A DNA stretch of 64,000 nt from Sphagnum magellanicum. Taxonomy: Eukaryota; Streptophyta; Sphagnopsida; Sphagnales; Sphagnaceae. The notes below the pieces were generated by a model. The model saw nothing but the letters and a program-made list of their open reading frames with translations, made no database searches and was not told the origin of the DNA. Location of the stretch: assembly GCA_021904315.1 (NCBI GenBank), contig CM038918.1, positions 15,329,349 to 15,393,348 on the forward strand, read 5' to 3'. The translations under genes were made by a program, and so were the position numbers. Below, one piece after another: positions 1-15,754 of this stretch (positions within the stretch are counted from its first letter, which is position 1; every line of letters starts with the position of its first letter).

Positions 1-1841
1 CATTGTTGTCAGAAATTGAGCTCTTACATTGAGAATTTGGCATAGCTCAAAGACACGAAGAACGGGACAAAAATGACTTCAGCCATGTCTTCTCATCCAC
101 CATACTCATAAGAAGAAAAGTTCTCTCCACCCAACAATTGAATCCTTGTTTTCTTGAAGAGAATCCTGATCTCTACTCAATGTGGCTGTAAGCAGTACTT
201 AAGAAACTATTTTTCCTGGCATGATTATCATAATCCTGTCTGTTGCTGCCATCACAGAGAGCTGCAGAGAAAACAGGTGAGGCAGAGGTCTACAGAACAC
301 TGTAACAGACTGGTCACACGCACAAAAAGCTACAAGTTCTTTTTTGGTGGGTGCAGGGAGGAGGAAGAGGACTTTGGCCAGTAACCATCTATACAATCTG
401 ATCTTCAAAACACCAGAGAAATGTTGAGACTTGTTGTTGCCATCCCTTGCAGATATCTCTATTGTTTGCCACAGCAAGGTCTCTCTTATTCCTTGATGAC
501 CCTCTGATTCAAGTTTGCACTTTCTCCATCAATTTTCATCAAGGAAAACCTTGCATCACAAGAGCAACTTCAAGTTTTCAAATGAGGATTGCCAATGTCA
601 AACTTCAGGAGGTGGTGTACGAGGTTACAATAGAATCCAATCCATTTCCCATGACCAGCATCTGTGGTGTTCAAGTATAGCTTACAAGTGGATTACCTCT
701 GAAAGTGAGCAGCAGCCCCATACAGCTGCTCAGATTGCCATTGTGTCTCTTCTGCTTCTCTTGCGCTCCAGGAAGAAAATCATGCACATCCCAACTGAGC
801 CAATCCTGAACTCAAGTTACATAAGATTTTTAAGCAACTCCTGTTCCAAATCCCTGAAAAGCATACAAGACAGGTGCAACAGAGCCACAAGAGGTTCTTT
901 TGCAGCTGTGACGAGGGCATGAGATGGGTAATCATAATTTCCAATCAAAGCAGAGTAAAACACATCTCCAACAGCCATCCAAAGTTGCAAGAACTGTTTG
1001 ACATGCCTGAGAAGCAAATAAAAAAGCTGCAAAAAGCCTTGCAGCACAAGAAGAGTCTGTGACAAGGATGTGACATGTGGGTGATCAGAATTCCATTCAA
1101 ACAAAGGAAAAAAAATCTACCCAACCACCACCTGGAGTTGTCATCATTTTCTACAATAGGTCCCCTACTGCAAGCATGTCACAATTTGCATGATATTCAT
1201 CCTACAAACACTCCACAAAAGTGACAAACCACCTCAGTCACCAACTGGTCTGATGTTAGAAGCAAAGAGAATTGCTTTGGTCCAAGCAATGGTTTGCTGT
1301 TAGAAGCAAAGAACATTGCTTTTCTCCAAGCAAAGAAGATTGCTTCTCTCCATGATACAATTTCTTTGATGTTGAGCACCATGGGTCCAAGTATTTATGG
1401 TTCTTTCCCTAAACACCACCATCACAAGGAGGATTCTGTAACATGGAACATGAGAACATCTGCAAAAGAGTCAGTGTTCAAGCTAGAAACAAAAAAGGAC
1501 AAAAAAGTCATCACAATAGACAAACTGATTGAACCCTTGGATAGTGATATTTCCTTTCTGTTAGCTTTCATCACTCATTGCCTGCCGCCTATCAAAAACT
1601 GAAATTACCTCATGGTGCATCTTCTTCTCCAAAACAGGGGAAGTCTGATATTCACCTACTGGTCATCAGGTGAAGAGATCTAAATCTGCAGTTTTTCTTT
1701 CTACTCTCTTTCTCTATGTGTAGTCTCTCAGCTCTAATACTACTCTTTTTATCTCTTTCACCCCCCTCCACAAGACTTCTTGATACCCCTGTTCTCCATG
1801 CCACACCACATGCCAGTCTTTATTGAAGAAAAAATTTGTGA
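1..1841. other. Intergenic, downstream of the trihelix gene; no gene recognised
   Basis: Moderately GC-rich compared with the rest of the window and similar in texture to the introns of the neighbouring genes. The open frames here (longest about 100 codons, on both strands) have low-complexity or hydrophobic translations that match no family I know. The proximal part next to 1841 is probably the 3' UTR of the trihelix gene on the minus strand. A short imperfect repeat lies at 1256-1350. Nothing else is supported. Confidence 0.5.
1256..1350. repeat. Short imperfect tandem repeat
   Basis: Three diverged copies of a module reading roughly AGAAGCAAAGARNATTGCTT follow one another, separated by a 'tccaagcaa' spacer. 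Each copy carries an internal inverted pair (AGCAAAG / CTTTGCT-like), so a transcript could fold locally. No function is apparent. Confidence 0.5.
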
Positions 1842-3783
1842 TCATGATGATGTCTGCCTCTTCTCTCTCGCCTCTTCAATAGCCTGTTTGATCCGCTCTG
1901 CAGGGCCTAGTTTGATGTGCAGTTGGTGCTTGATCCGAAGTTGATCTATCAAAGCTGTAATGTCTTTTGTGTTGATGAGCGTGTTTTCATCCAGATCCTC
2001 CTGCACCATCGCATCAATTACATTGCTGGGGATGTTGTATCCCTCAAAGAGAGCCCTCAAAGAAGCAGCATTCGCATTATCTCGCTCAATATCCTTCAGA
2101 GTTCTTTTCCTCTTTCCCCCCCTCATGAGAATTGGAGAAACCTTGGGGACTGTTTCTGACGTTTGGTCACCTTCTCCTCCACCAGCTGACGCCTCCAGGT
2201 AGTATATCCTCTCGCCTTCTTCAACAACAGAAGGTCGTATAGCTAGCGGCTGTGCACCATTCTCTAATGCTAATACATTAGGTGGGTCCATTCCTCCTCC
2301 TCCTCCTATGCCTGCTGTTGCTCCTCCTCCTCGCATAAGCCTTGGATTTGAGCCTATGAGCTCCTCTATTGCATCAAAGAATGGCCACTTTGAGATGGCA
2401 CATCCAGACACACGTTTCTTCTCCCTCTCCACTTTATAGCGTTTCTTCAAATTGTCCACCTTCATCCAACACACCAACAAGGATAATTTTCAGAGAAAGA
2501 GCATAAAGACTTAGCTAGTGGTACGATGATCCCTAACCCTAGCAGCAGTAAATACACATGTACATCATCCTCTGACAATGGGGCAAACATCCAACAACAA
2601 CAACAGCTGACATTGCACTGTCATTCTGAAGCAGAAAACAGAGCTGACCTTGATCCGACATTGCTCCTGTGTCTTTGGGGGTCCCTCTGCAAGAGTGCCA
2701 TCATCCATAACCTGTACAGAAATTCACAAGACACTCAGTCAGCCGAACACTCACCACCACAACCCTAGTTATCTATCTGTATACAAGAGTTGTAGTACCT
2801 GAGGACTCACAAGAAGAAGACTAACAACAACAATTCCAGAAATTCCTTGAACTCAAACCCTAGCTTGCCCTAGGGTTCTTCTTCTTCTTCCATACCGTCG
2901 TCATTCCATAAGCGTTCACTCGCGCAGCTATGTCAGCCCAAATCTTGCTGGTAAAATTGCCGCGATCAAGAGCCCGGTATTTGTCGCCGAAAGCTTGCAG
3001 TAGCATGGTGGTTTCTCCCTCGCTCCACTCAATCGGCGGCTCCTTGGACGTTCTCCTCCCTCGCCCGCCAGATTTTTCCCCGCCACCACCGGCACCGGGA
3101 GGCGGAGGACTCGTCCCAACGTCGCCATCATCGCTAGCGGGCCTATCCCGACCACCCTCCACGAGCTTTGCATCAACCCTAAGCATGTCACTCCCAAGCT
3201 CCCCCAGCTTCGCCTCCCCGCCCCCATGCTGGATGTGATGATGAGGCCCACCTACGCCATAACCAACATCGCAGTTATTGTTGTTGTTGTTGTGCTGCTC
3301 CTGAAGATGATGATGCTCCTCCTCGCCGCCACCATTCCTATTACGATGATTCTCCCCCTGTTGATGCTCCTGGTACTCATCATGATGCTGCAGTTTGTGG
3401 ACACTATTAATATGATGATGATGATGATGGTGGTGATGATTCAAAACCCCATCTCCTGCTCCTGCTGCGGTTCTTCCCGCACCTCCTCCTTCATCTTCCA
3501 CTACCACCACCACATCCTCTTCTTGCTCCTCCTCCTCCACCACATCCCCATTCTCCTCCTCGTGCACAATCACCTTCTGGCCATACAAAATACGGTTGTC
3601 ATCGTTTTGGTGGTGGTGGTGGTGGTGGTGATGGTGATGGCCGTCGTCCTCCTCCTCCTGCAACAAGCGGCGCAGTCCGTCGGGGCGACCCATTTCCATC
3701 CTACCCAAGACCACATGATGATGCGAGTCCGAGGAGGTTCCATCCATATGATCAACTACTACGCTGTGCATCATCATCCGCAT
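1842..3783 (-). CDS. Trihelix (SIP1/ASIL-like) transcription factor with C-terminal SAM-like region
   Basis: Predicted nuclear DNA-binding regulator of 513 aa in three exons on the minus strand: 3783-2896 (aa 1-296), a 36-bp microexon 2684-2649 (aa 297-308), and 2459-1842 (aa 309-513, stop included). Both introns are GT/AG and phase 0. The splice path is supported because the microexon supplies the PKTQEQCRIK segment that runs straight into VDNLKKRYKVE, the third helix of the trihelix domain. The domain covers about aa 251-345, with W253, W282 and the fourth-helix WPFF (W333). The N-terminal half is low complexity: ten His at 49-58, nine His at 116-124, and acidic Glu/Val runs. KRKR near 424 is a likely nuclear localisation signal. 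Residues about 445-505 resemble a SAM domain (DLDENTL...LGPAERIKQAI), which is not typical of trihelix factors. Trihelix assignment is firm; target genes are unknown. Confidence 0.88.
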
Positions 3784-4090
3784 CGATCGATGTGCAGCAA
3801 AAACAACACCATGTCCGTCCCTTCCAAAACCCTCTCGTCGGCCCTTGTCCTCCCCGCACCCCTTTCCTTCTCTCCTCCTGCTCCTCCTTTCCTCTTCTGT
3901 TCGCTCCCACTTCCGGCCGCGACACTAGGGTATGGATTATAATCCTAGAAACCCAAAGATTTTTCTCCCTCGCGATTTCTTCCTGCGCTGATTGATTTTC
4001 TCTCTCTGGCGAATTTCGTTTCTCTTCTGTCGTCTCTCTCTGGCTCTTGCTCCCTCTCTCTCTCGCCCTTTCTTTCTCTCTCAAACTGCT
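3784..4090 (-). promoter_or_regulatory. GA-rich 5' leader/promoter of the trihelix gene, with overlapping uORF
   Basis: On the gene's strand this stretch is very rich in GAGA/GAAA tracts (4000-4085), as plant core promoters and leaders often are. A 110-codon open frame from 4084 to 3752 on the same strand overlaps the main start codon at 3783 in a different frame. If transcription starts above 4084 it would act as an overlapping upstream ORF. A 12-bp perfect palindrome (GGATTATAATCC) lies near 3934-3945. The transcription start is not visible from sequence. Confidence 0.4.
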
Positions 4091-4100
4091 TCATCCACTC

Positions 4101-4968
4101 ACCATCTTTTACGTAGTGTTGAGGTTTTTGTCTCCATTCGCTCGCCATCTTTTACGTAGCATCGTATTCTTTTTACCTTTATACCCTTCGTCATCTTTTA
4201 CATAGCATATTTTTCTTTTACCTTCACAGGCTTTCGTTGTCATCTTTTACATAGCATATTGTTCTTTTACCGTCACAGGCTTTCATTGTCATCTTTTACA
4301 TAGCGTTGTATCCTTTCACCTTCATCAGTTTAGCCATCTTTTACACAGCATCGTATTCTTTACCTTCATCAGCTTGACCATCGTGTATGTAGCATTGTGT
4401 TCTTCACCTTCATACTTTAGGCCATCTTTTGCACAGCATTGAGTTCTTTAGCTTCATACCCTTGGCCATCTTTTGTGTGTTATGGTGTTCTTTTAACTTC
4501 TTACACTTTGTTATCTTTTTACATAGCATCATGTTGTTTACCCTTCCTCAGCTTGGCCATCTTTTATGTAGCATGTGTTCTTTACCTTCTTCATACACTG
4601 GCCATCCTTTATGTTGCATTTGGCCACCTTTATACTTAGTATCTTGTTCTTTACCTTCAATCACTTGGCCATCTTTTACATAACATAATGTTCTTCACCT
4701 TCATTCACTTGGCCATCTGTTTATGTAGCATCTTGTTCTTTTCCCTCATCTACTTGGGGGTCTCTTTACATAGCATCTTGGTCTTTATCTTCTTCATTGG
4801 CTTGGCCATCTTTTTATAAGGCATCTTTTACGTAGCGGAATAATGTTCTTTACAGTCTTTCAGTAGGCACTAGCTGTTTTTACCTAGCATCTTGTTCCTT
4901 GCCTTCATCCACTTGGTGATCTTTTGCGTAGCACACAGGTTTTCTACCTTTTCTTTCACTGGGTGAAA
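4101..4968. repeat. Degenerate minisatellite, about 17 units of 45-50 bp, upstream of the trihelix gene
   Basis: The phrase CCATCTTTTACATAGCATC, followed by TGTTCTTTACCTTCAT and a CTTGG linker, recurs about every 45-50 bp across the whole stretch. Units differ by substitutions and small indels, and a longer unit of about 65 bp lies near 4610-4670. The array starts about 320 bp above the trihelix start codon, so it lies in or next to the promoter. I see no sustained open frame across the units, so it looks non-coding. Confidence 0.85.
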
Positions 4969-5415
4969 TTGTTTATTAACGAACATGTACTACTTATCAT
5001 CGAACACTTTTCAATATTTGCCTCATTCCTTACCCAAGTTGAGAGATTCTTGTGTCATTGGACACACAAATTAGAGAGCTACAAATGCTCTTTGGGCATA
5101 AGAAGTAAAAGTAAGAAGAGACTAAGTGATAGTTTGTTTGAAAAAATAGCTTTAGACCTCTCTCTTGGTTTTCTTCCTCATTTTTGGTTCGTTTTGAATG
5201 ATTTAAAACCTGATGTGTGCACACAAGGGCTTTACAAAACTTCTTTGTATTTCAAAGGCGAAGATGCAAGGCTCCAAGATTTTAAGCTTGAAATCTTAAC
5301 ATGTTGTAATTCACTCATCATCGACCATTTGAACCTTCTTACACCAAATATCCCATATTTTCCTCGTTCTTTTATTGAATTAAACCATTTTTGTGACATT
5401 GAAAGCGCTAAGTGA
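4924..5415 (+). CDS. Unrecognised 163-codon open frame
   Basis: An uninterrupted frame of 163 codons starts in the last units of the minisatellite and runs into unique sequence. The translation has mixed hydrophobic and charged stretches (for example SKSKKRLSDSLFEKIALDLS) and no domain I recognise. It has neither splice context nor a clear start of its own. Chance openness or a transposon relic is as likely as a gene. Confidence 0.15.
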   Translation: MRSTQVFYLFFHWVKLFINEHVLLIIEHFSIFASFLTQVERFLCHWTHKLESYKCSLGIRSKSKKRLSDSLFEKIALDLSLGFLPHFWFVLNDLKPDVCTQGLYKTSLYFKGEDARLQDFKLEILTCCNSLIIDHLNLLTPNIPYFPRSFIELNHFCDIESAK

Positions 5416-5985
5416 AGTGTTACAAATGTTCTCTGAGCTTTAAAAGCAAATAAACAATGTGTGAAGATTTGACTTCCTTTGAATTTTTAAATGTTTGCTC
5501 ACAAGCTTATTCATTGTAGTTAGCAAAATTTAGGATTAGTTTAGATTAGAGTAGGTTTGTTTAGGTTGTGATTTAGATTAATTTAGGTTAGTTTAGTGAG
5601 GAGGAAGCAAGAAGGCAGCACCCAAACATATAAACATAAGTTTGTTTTTTTATTTTTCAATTAATTTTTAACTGATTTTTAAAAAGTGAACATAAATTTG
5701 AGATCTGAATTTTGAAAACTAGATATGAAAATTGATTGTTATCACATTTGAGAAAACTGAATTGATTAAAATTTTATTTTAAAAAATGATATCTTGATCA
5801 GTTCTCATAGCTTTAAAAATATTTATTTTTAAAAAATCGAATCAATTCTCTCAAGTGTTGGGAAAATTTGAAACTGACAATTCTCATTTAAAAAAAATAG
5901 AGACCCACTCAACACTATTATTTACCATCATTTGCTTGGTATCTTTTACTCTTTTGAAGCACAAGAGTAGACCCAGCCACAATGA
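5416..5985. other. AT-rich spacer, no gene
   Basis: Contains TTTAGATTAG/TTTAGGTTAG-like short direct repeats at about 5525-5600 and otherwise runs of A and T. No coding or RNA feature can be supported. Confidence 0.5.
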
Positions 5986-6275
5986 ACCAGCCACCCCCCC
6001 AAGTCAAGCTCAGTGATGGAGGGCTCACCTGCACACCAGTGGGTTTCACCTAGTGTTGTCCGGTTACCTGGATTCACCGGGTAACTGGACCTGGTTCTAG
6101 TTCCAGTTAACCAGAACCGGGCCATAGCCCAGGAACCACCCCGAACCGGAACTGGGGTTCTGGGTCGCCAGGAAAACCGGGTGTGAACCGGACCCCGATT
6201 CCACATGCCCAGTTAATCGAAATCAAAACTGGTTTTCAGTTCCTTTTGTAGTAGAGGATCAGAATCGGACCGGGT
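5985..6275. repeat. GC-rich ACCGG/CCGGTT repeat segment
   Basis: An abrupt GC-rich island in AT-rich surroundings. It is made of short direct and inverted copies of GGTTCCAGTT/AACCGGAAC-type words; for example CCGGTTACC at 6060 faces GGGTAACTGG at 6080. A diverged segment of the same flavour lies at 61640-61900. The structure suggests a small non-autonomous transposon or hairpin-prone repeat, but I cannot define ends or target duplications. Confidence 0.45.
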
Positions 6276-6311
6276 TTGAAGAGGTTTTCTTCAAAACCTC
6301 TAGTTTCTGTT

Positions 6312-6362
6312 CCCTGTTAGGGTTAGGTTTAGTAATTTTTTAGGGTTTGGGTTAAGGTTAGG
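6312..6362 (+). repeat. Interstitial telomere-like repeats
   Basis: Several degenerate copies of the plant telomere words TTAGGG and TTTAGGG follow one another. They could be a short interstitial telomeric tract, or the decayed end of a repeat like the one in the Copia LTR at 26.3 kb, which uses similar words. Confidence 0.5.
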
Positions 6363-6370
6363 GTTTTGGT

Positions 6371-7565
6371 TTTGTTTAGTTGTTTGTTTTGTGTTTTGCA
6401 TTTTGTGATATTGAGTTTGAATCTTTGAACTTGCATATGTCATCGCCTCTTGCTTCTTCTTCTCCTATGTTTGTTCATGTTCTCTTGTTTCTTAATTAAG
6501 GAAGTTATTGTGATTGTTGGTGATGGTGGTGGTTGTGGTCACGATATTCATCTTCTTGTTTCTTGCTACAATATGGCAAGCATCAAGCAGCAAGTAAGTT
6601 TTTGTTGTTCTTCATCATTGTGATGTTCTTGATCTAAGTCATCTTGGCATTTTGCTTTGCTCCTTGTCATGATGTTCATGATCGTAGTCAAACGCTTGGA
6701 TAGCGGCATTTGCCTACATAAGCTCAAGATTTTGATCAAAATTAGGTTTCCTTCCCATGTCATTCTCTTCTAAAAAACTTTGGAATTCAAGCATGTAATT
6801 TTATTATGCTATGGTAGGCAAACCACCTTGGCCCTTTAGGCTTGCATGCCAAGTCCTCAAGTTTGGGCTATAGCCTAAACAATAACGAATACCTTGGGCC
6901 CCATGGTCCAACACTATGTGTTAAACCAAAGCCAAGGTATTGGTTCTTATTTGATGTTTTTTTTGCGACAATTTCATTAATATGTGAGATGAGGGTTGAT
7001 TGTTTGACACCTGATTCCGGGGTGAAAACACATTAACGTGGAATACATAATCTTATCGCAACTTGTTGGATTGATCAATCATGGGCCATGGAATAAAATG
7101 AAAATGAATAATATGTGAAAAGGACTCAAAAAAATAATATTACATGTGATATGATCACATTGTATGCATTTCAATGAATAGATTTTGACTTACCATAACA
7201 TATTGGACTTTTGAAATGTCAAAAACCTTGCAAATCACAATCCATATCATATGATTATGGATTCATTATATTTACTAAATTGTTTGATTGATTAAATTTT
7301 TTTGACATAGAAAATAATGTGATGCCATTAATACAAAGGAAGACAATTTTGAAAGATTTTGAAAACCATAAATTGATATATACAATGAAATATGGATTTG
7401 TTTATTAAATTCTTTTATTCATTTAAATTAACAGTTCAACTTTTCTTTTTAAATGTAATTTTTTTATATAATTATCTATCATTGATAAAATCTAAAACTT
7501 TAAAAAAAAATTATTTAGCTTTGCCATATGACTTCTGTAATATAGTGTATTCTGCTATAATGTAT
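6371..7565. other. Spacer, no gene recognised
   Basis: Becomes strongly AT-rich after about 7040. The short open frames at 6566-6763 and 6842-7036 have no recognisable similarity. AATACCTTGG near 6888 and CCAAGGTATT near 6931 form a 10-bp inverted pair. Nothing else stands out. Confidence 0.45.
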
Positions 7566-7569
7566 ATGA

Positions 7570-8440
7570 ATTTTTATTTTAACACTAGTATGGACTCCAC
7601 AGATGTTGGAAAGTATTCCACCTCAATGTGCTTTTACCTTCTGGCAAAATTCAAGACTTTGATAGTGAGTTCCAAATCTTATAACAATGCATGAAAGCCC
7701 AAGTGGTAGGTGTTTTGGAACCTTTACTTTCTTTTATGGTTGGTTTCCAAGCTTATAGGGCTCACAACATGTTAACCATGATGCTAGATCTTTGTTATAA
7801 GGGGTTGGGGTTGGTCATTAACTATGTTGGCAAGGAAAGGGCTCTTGGAATTGCAAGTGAGTATGACATGATGGTATTATTCTCGCTCCTTGTATCTACA
7901 TACAAAGTTTTAAACCCAAATGATGTAGGTGATAAGGGCCACATACTTCTACATCCCAAGGCGCACAATCCATTAGTTAATATGATTCCTTAGGTATTGT
8001 TGAGGACATGGCCTTGTTAACGGTGAAAGAATGATTAACCCATTTGAAGATCAAAAAGGTTACTGTCGAGGAATGCAAAGATCACTTAGGTTGGTGGAAA
8101 ACTCATGAGGTACAATTTTCTTACATTGGGTTTGTAGCCCAACAAATCCTCAAGATTGTTGGTTCACAAATCAAAACAAAATGAGTGTTTAGCATTGCCG
8201 ATATTTGCATCAATTTATAGAGTCTTGGTTCGGCATGGACAATCTTGAAATGATTATAAGCATCTACAAGAATTGGCTAGGTGATGCCCGCCTTGGTGGT
8301 TTTCCAAGCATGGAGAAATTCATGCAAATGGAGGAAACCCTAATGAATGAAAACGAGGGATCATTGCATCACTTGGGCTCTTGGAGTTGGATGAACCCAA
8401 CTCTAAGGTTTAGGTATGCTTTCTTTTTTGTTTCTTGCAT
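7570..8440 (+). pseudogene. hAT-family transposase relic (C-terminal part)
   Basis: The 100-codon frame at 7691-7993 reads like the late part of plant hAT transposases (AHNMLTMMLD, GLVINYVGKERALGIASEYD). After a stop and a frame change, 8065-8200 gives WWKTHE..F....VAQQILKIVGSQI...VFSIA, the hAT C-terminal dimerisation block, with a TGA replacing the residue before VFS. The last piece, in the frame starting at 8205, ends the block with MDNLEMIISIYKNWLGDARLGG. The gene is broken by at least two stops and one frameshift, and no N-terminal BED finger is seen upstream. No terminal inverted repeats were identified. Once a DNA transposase, now inactive. Confidence 0.72.
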
Positions 8441-8810
8441 ATTTCAAATTTTCTTTTTCCCCAAAGTACTTTAAACCCTAAGAGGTCAATTTGTTTAACT
8501 TGTTAGGTGGTGTTTTAGGTCTTTGGAGCAGTGATTACATTTTGGCTCTCGGAGTTGGATGCTCTTGCTCTTGATTCTCACATCTTCCAATTTTTTTTCA
8601 CCATATCCCTATCTATAAATTGATGGGTGGAGCAACTCTTAAGGAGAGTATTTTACTCCTTTGTGCTTTATCTTCTATTGAAATTGTTCTTAAGATGAAA
8701 CACAAGTATCAAAAGGTTATAGTTTGATGATCATTTTCAACTGTATTGAATGAACATAATTTAATTGTGAAAAATTTGGGAATCATCTTGTTTTTGCAGA
8801 GATTCATACA

Positions 8811-9230
8811 GCTACTTCTTCTCATGCAATTTTTGTTGCCATTTTGTTTGAAGGGAACATCATGTTCTCTTCATTTGAGAGCTACTTCTTCTCGTGCAAT
8901 TTTTATTATGATTTTGTCTGAACCAGATTTTCATGTTCTCATTGAGCTTCTTCTTTTTGGGCAGTCTTTGCTTTGATTCTGTTTGAAGGGGAATATCATA
9001 TTCTCTCCATTTGAGAAGATCTTCTTCTCCCACAATATTTGGTTTAATTTTATTTCGAGGGAAATATCATGTTCTCATTGTTCACTTCTTCTCATGCAAT
9101 CTTTGTTGCTGTAGTTCTGTTTGAAGGGGGATTTCTATTGTCTCCTCATCAAGCTTATCCTTATGCAATCTTCATTTCTGTGCACATTTGGTTCATTTCA
9201 CTTTGAGAAGAGCTGCATCAGAGATTGGCA
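8811..9230. repeat. Degenerate tandem repeat, about 6 units of 65-70 bp
   Basis: The sequence CTACTTCTTCTCATGCAAT, then TTTGTTTGAAGGG, then ATCATGTTCTC recurs about every 65-70 bp with roughly 20-30 percent divergence between units. It ends about 560 bp beyond the stop codon of the lysyl-tRNA synthetase gene, which reads toward it. No coding frame persists through the units. Confidence 0.8.
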
Positions 9231-9791
9231 TCCAAAAGTCTGCACATAATTAAGTTCCAATTTCAGCTTAACAGCTTCAACGCTTGAAGATGACAAGGCT
9301 AACAACCTTCTATATGAGATTTTTACAACCTCTAAAGTGTCAATCAACAGGCAACAATCAGATCTATGTTTGCCTGGTGACCTCCCTGCTACACTACCTC
9401 AGATCCCAGGGAGAGCCAAGTAGTCATTAACAAAAGGTTGCTAAAAACTTTGATCATGTTGCTTGTCAGGCCCAACATCTACAAGATACTCGTATACTCT
9501 ATTGGAGACAGAGTTGCTAAAACAAAATTTCTACTCAGGAAATTCTGGAAGACTGCAGACAAAACAAAATTTGCATGCTTGTTCCAGCAACTCAATACAA
9601 ATGCCAGGGAATTCCCCAAAACAAATCTTCGGTATTTTTGGACTATCAAATTTAGTCTGTATCTGTTTGACCTTTGCCTGTAAACAGAGAATGGAAATCA
9701 AGATAACCACTTTGTCAATGGATAGAGCATTTGTCTGCCACAAGATGAACTCTTGGTCTGCTGATGAAGGGCAACAAAATTTTTGTTCTTA

Positions 9792-15406
<5,615 letters not shown>

Positions 15407-15540
15407 AGCCGCAAGGAAAGAAGAAGGGATTGCGCGTGTAGGAGGAGGAGGAGGCTAGAGAGGTTGCGGCTGCGAGAGCAGCTTCTATCAGCAGCAGCAG
15501 AGTGCAAACCTCCCACACACACCGCGCAACACAAAAGGCG

Positions 15541-15570
15541 TTAGGGTTTTTAGGGTTTTTAGGGTTTTAT
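15541..15570 (-). promoter_or_regulatory. Triple telo-box upstream of lysyl-tRNA synthetase
   Basis: On the gene's strand this reads as three head-to-tail AAACCCTA/AAAACCCTAA motifs, 135-165 bp above the start codon. Telo-boxes are known from promoters and leaders of plant translation-apparatus genes, where they work with other elements in dividing cells. Position and gene type fit that role here; activity is inferred. Confidence 0.65.
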
Positions 15571-15754
15571 GTTTTCTTTATCCTAAAGAGCTTTTTCCTT
15601 TTGTCCTTTCTTTCAATATCAATGCCTCTTTTGAGCCGTCTGCTTGCCCTTTGTTTCTTTTTCTCTCCTTTCTCATGTGCTTTCTTTTATTTGAAGCTTG
15701 GCAGGGTTTCATCATACAATGTTATTATCTCAGACGCTTGATCTCTTACTTAAG

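Noticed and set aside
817..1104. 95-codon minus-strand frame, Leu-rich
   Set aside because: No domain, no splice context, hydrophobic text arising from CAG/AAG-rich complement; insufficient for a gene.
3226..3942. 238-codon plus-strand frame opposite the trihelix exon 1
   Set aside because: Its Met/Val/Leu-rich text is the antisense of the CAT/CAC and GAG repeats of the real exon.
9690..9760. tRNA-like words (GGATAGAGCATTTGTCTGCC) just past the LysRS stop codon
   Set aside because: The acceptor stem and T-arm do not form, and the region is probably the LysRS 3' UTR.
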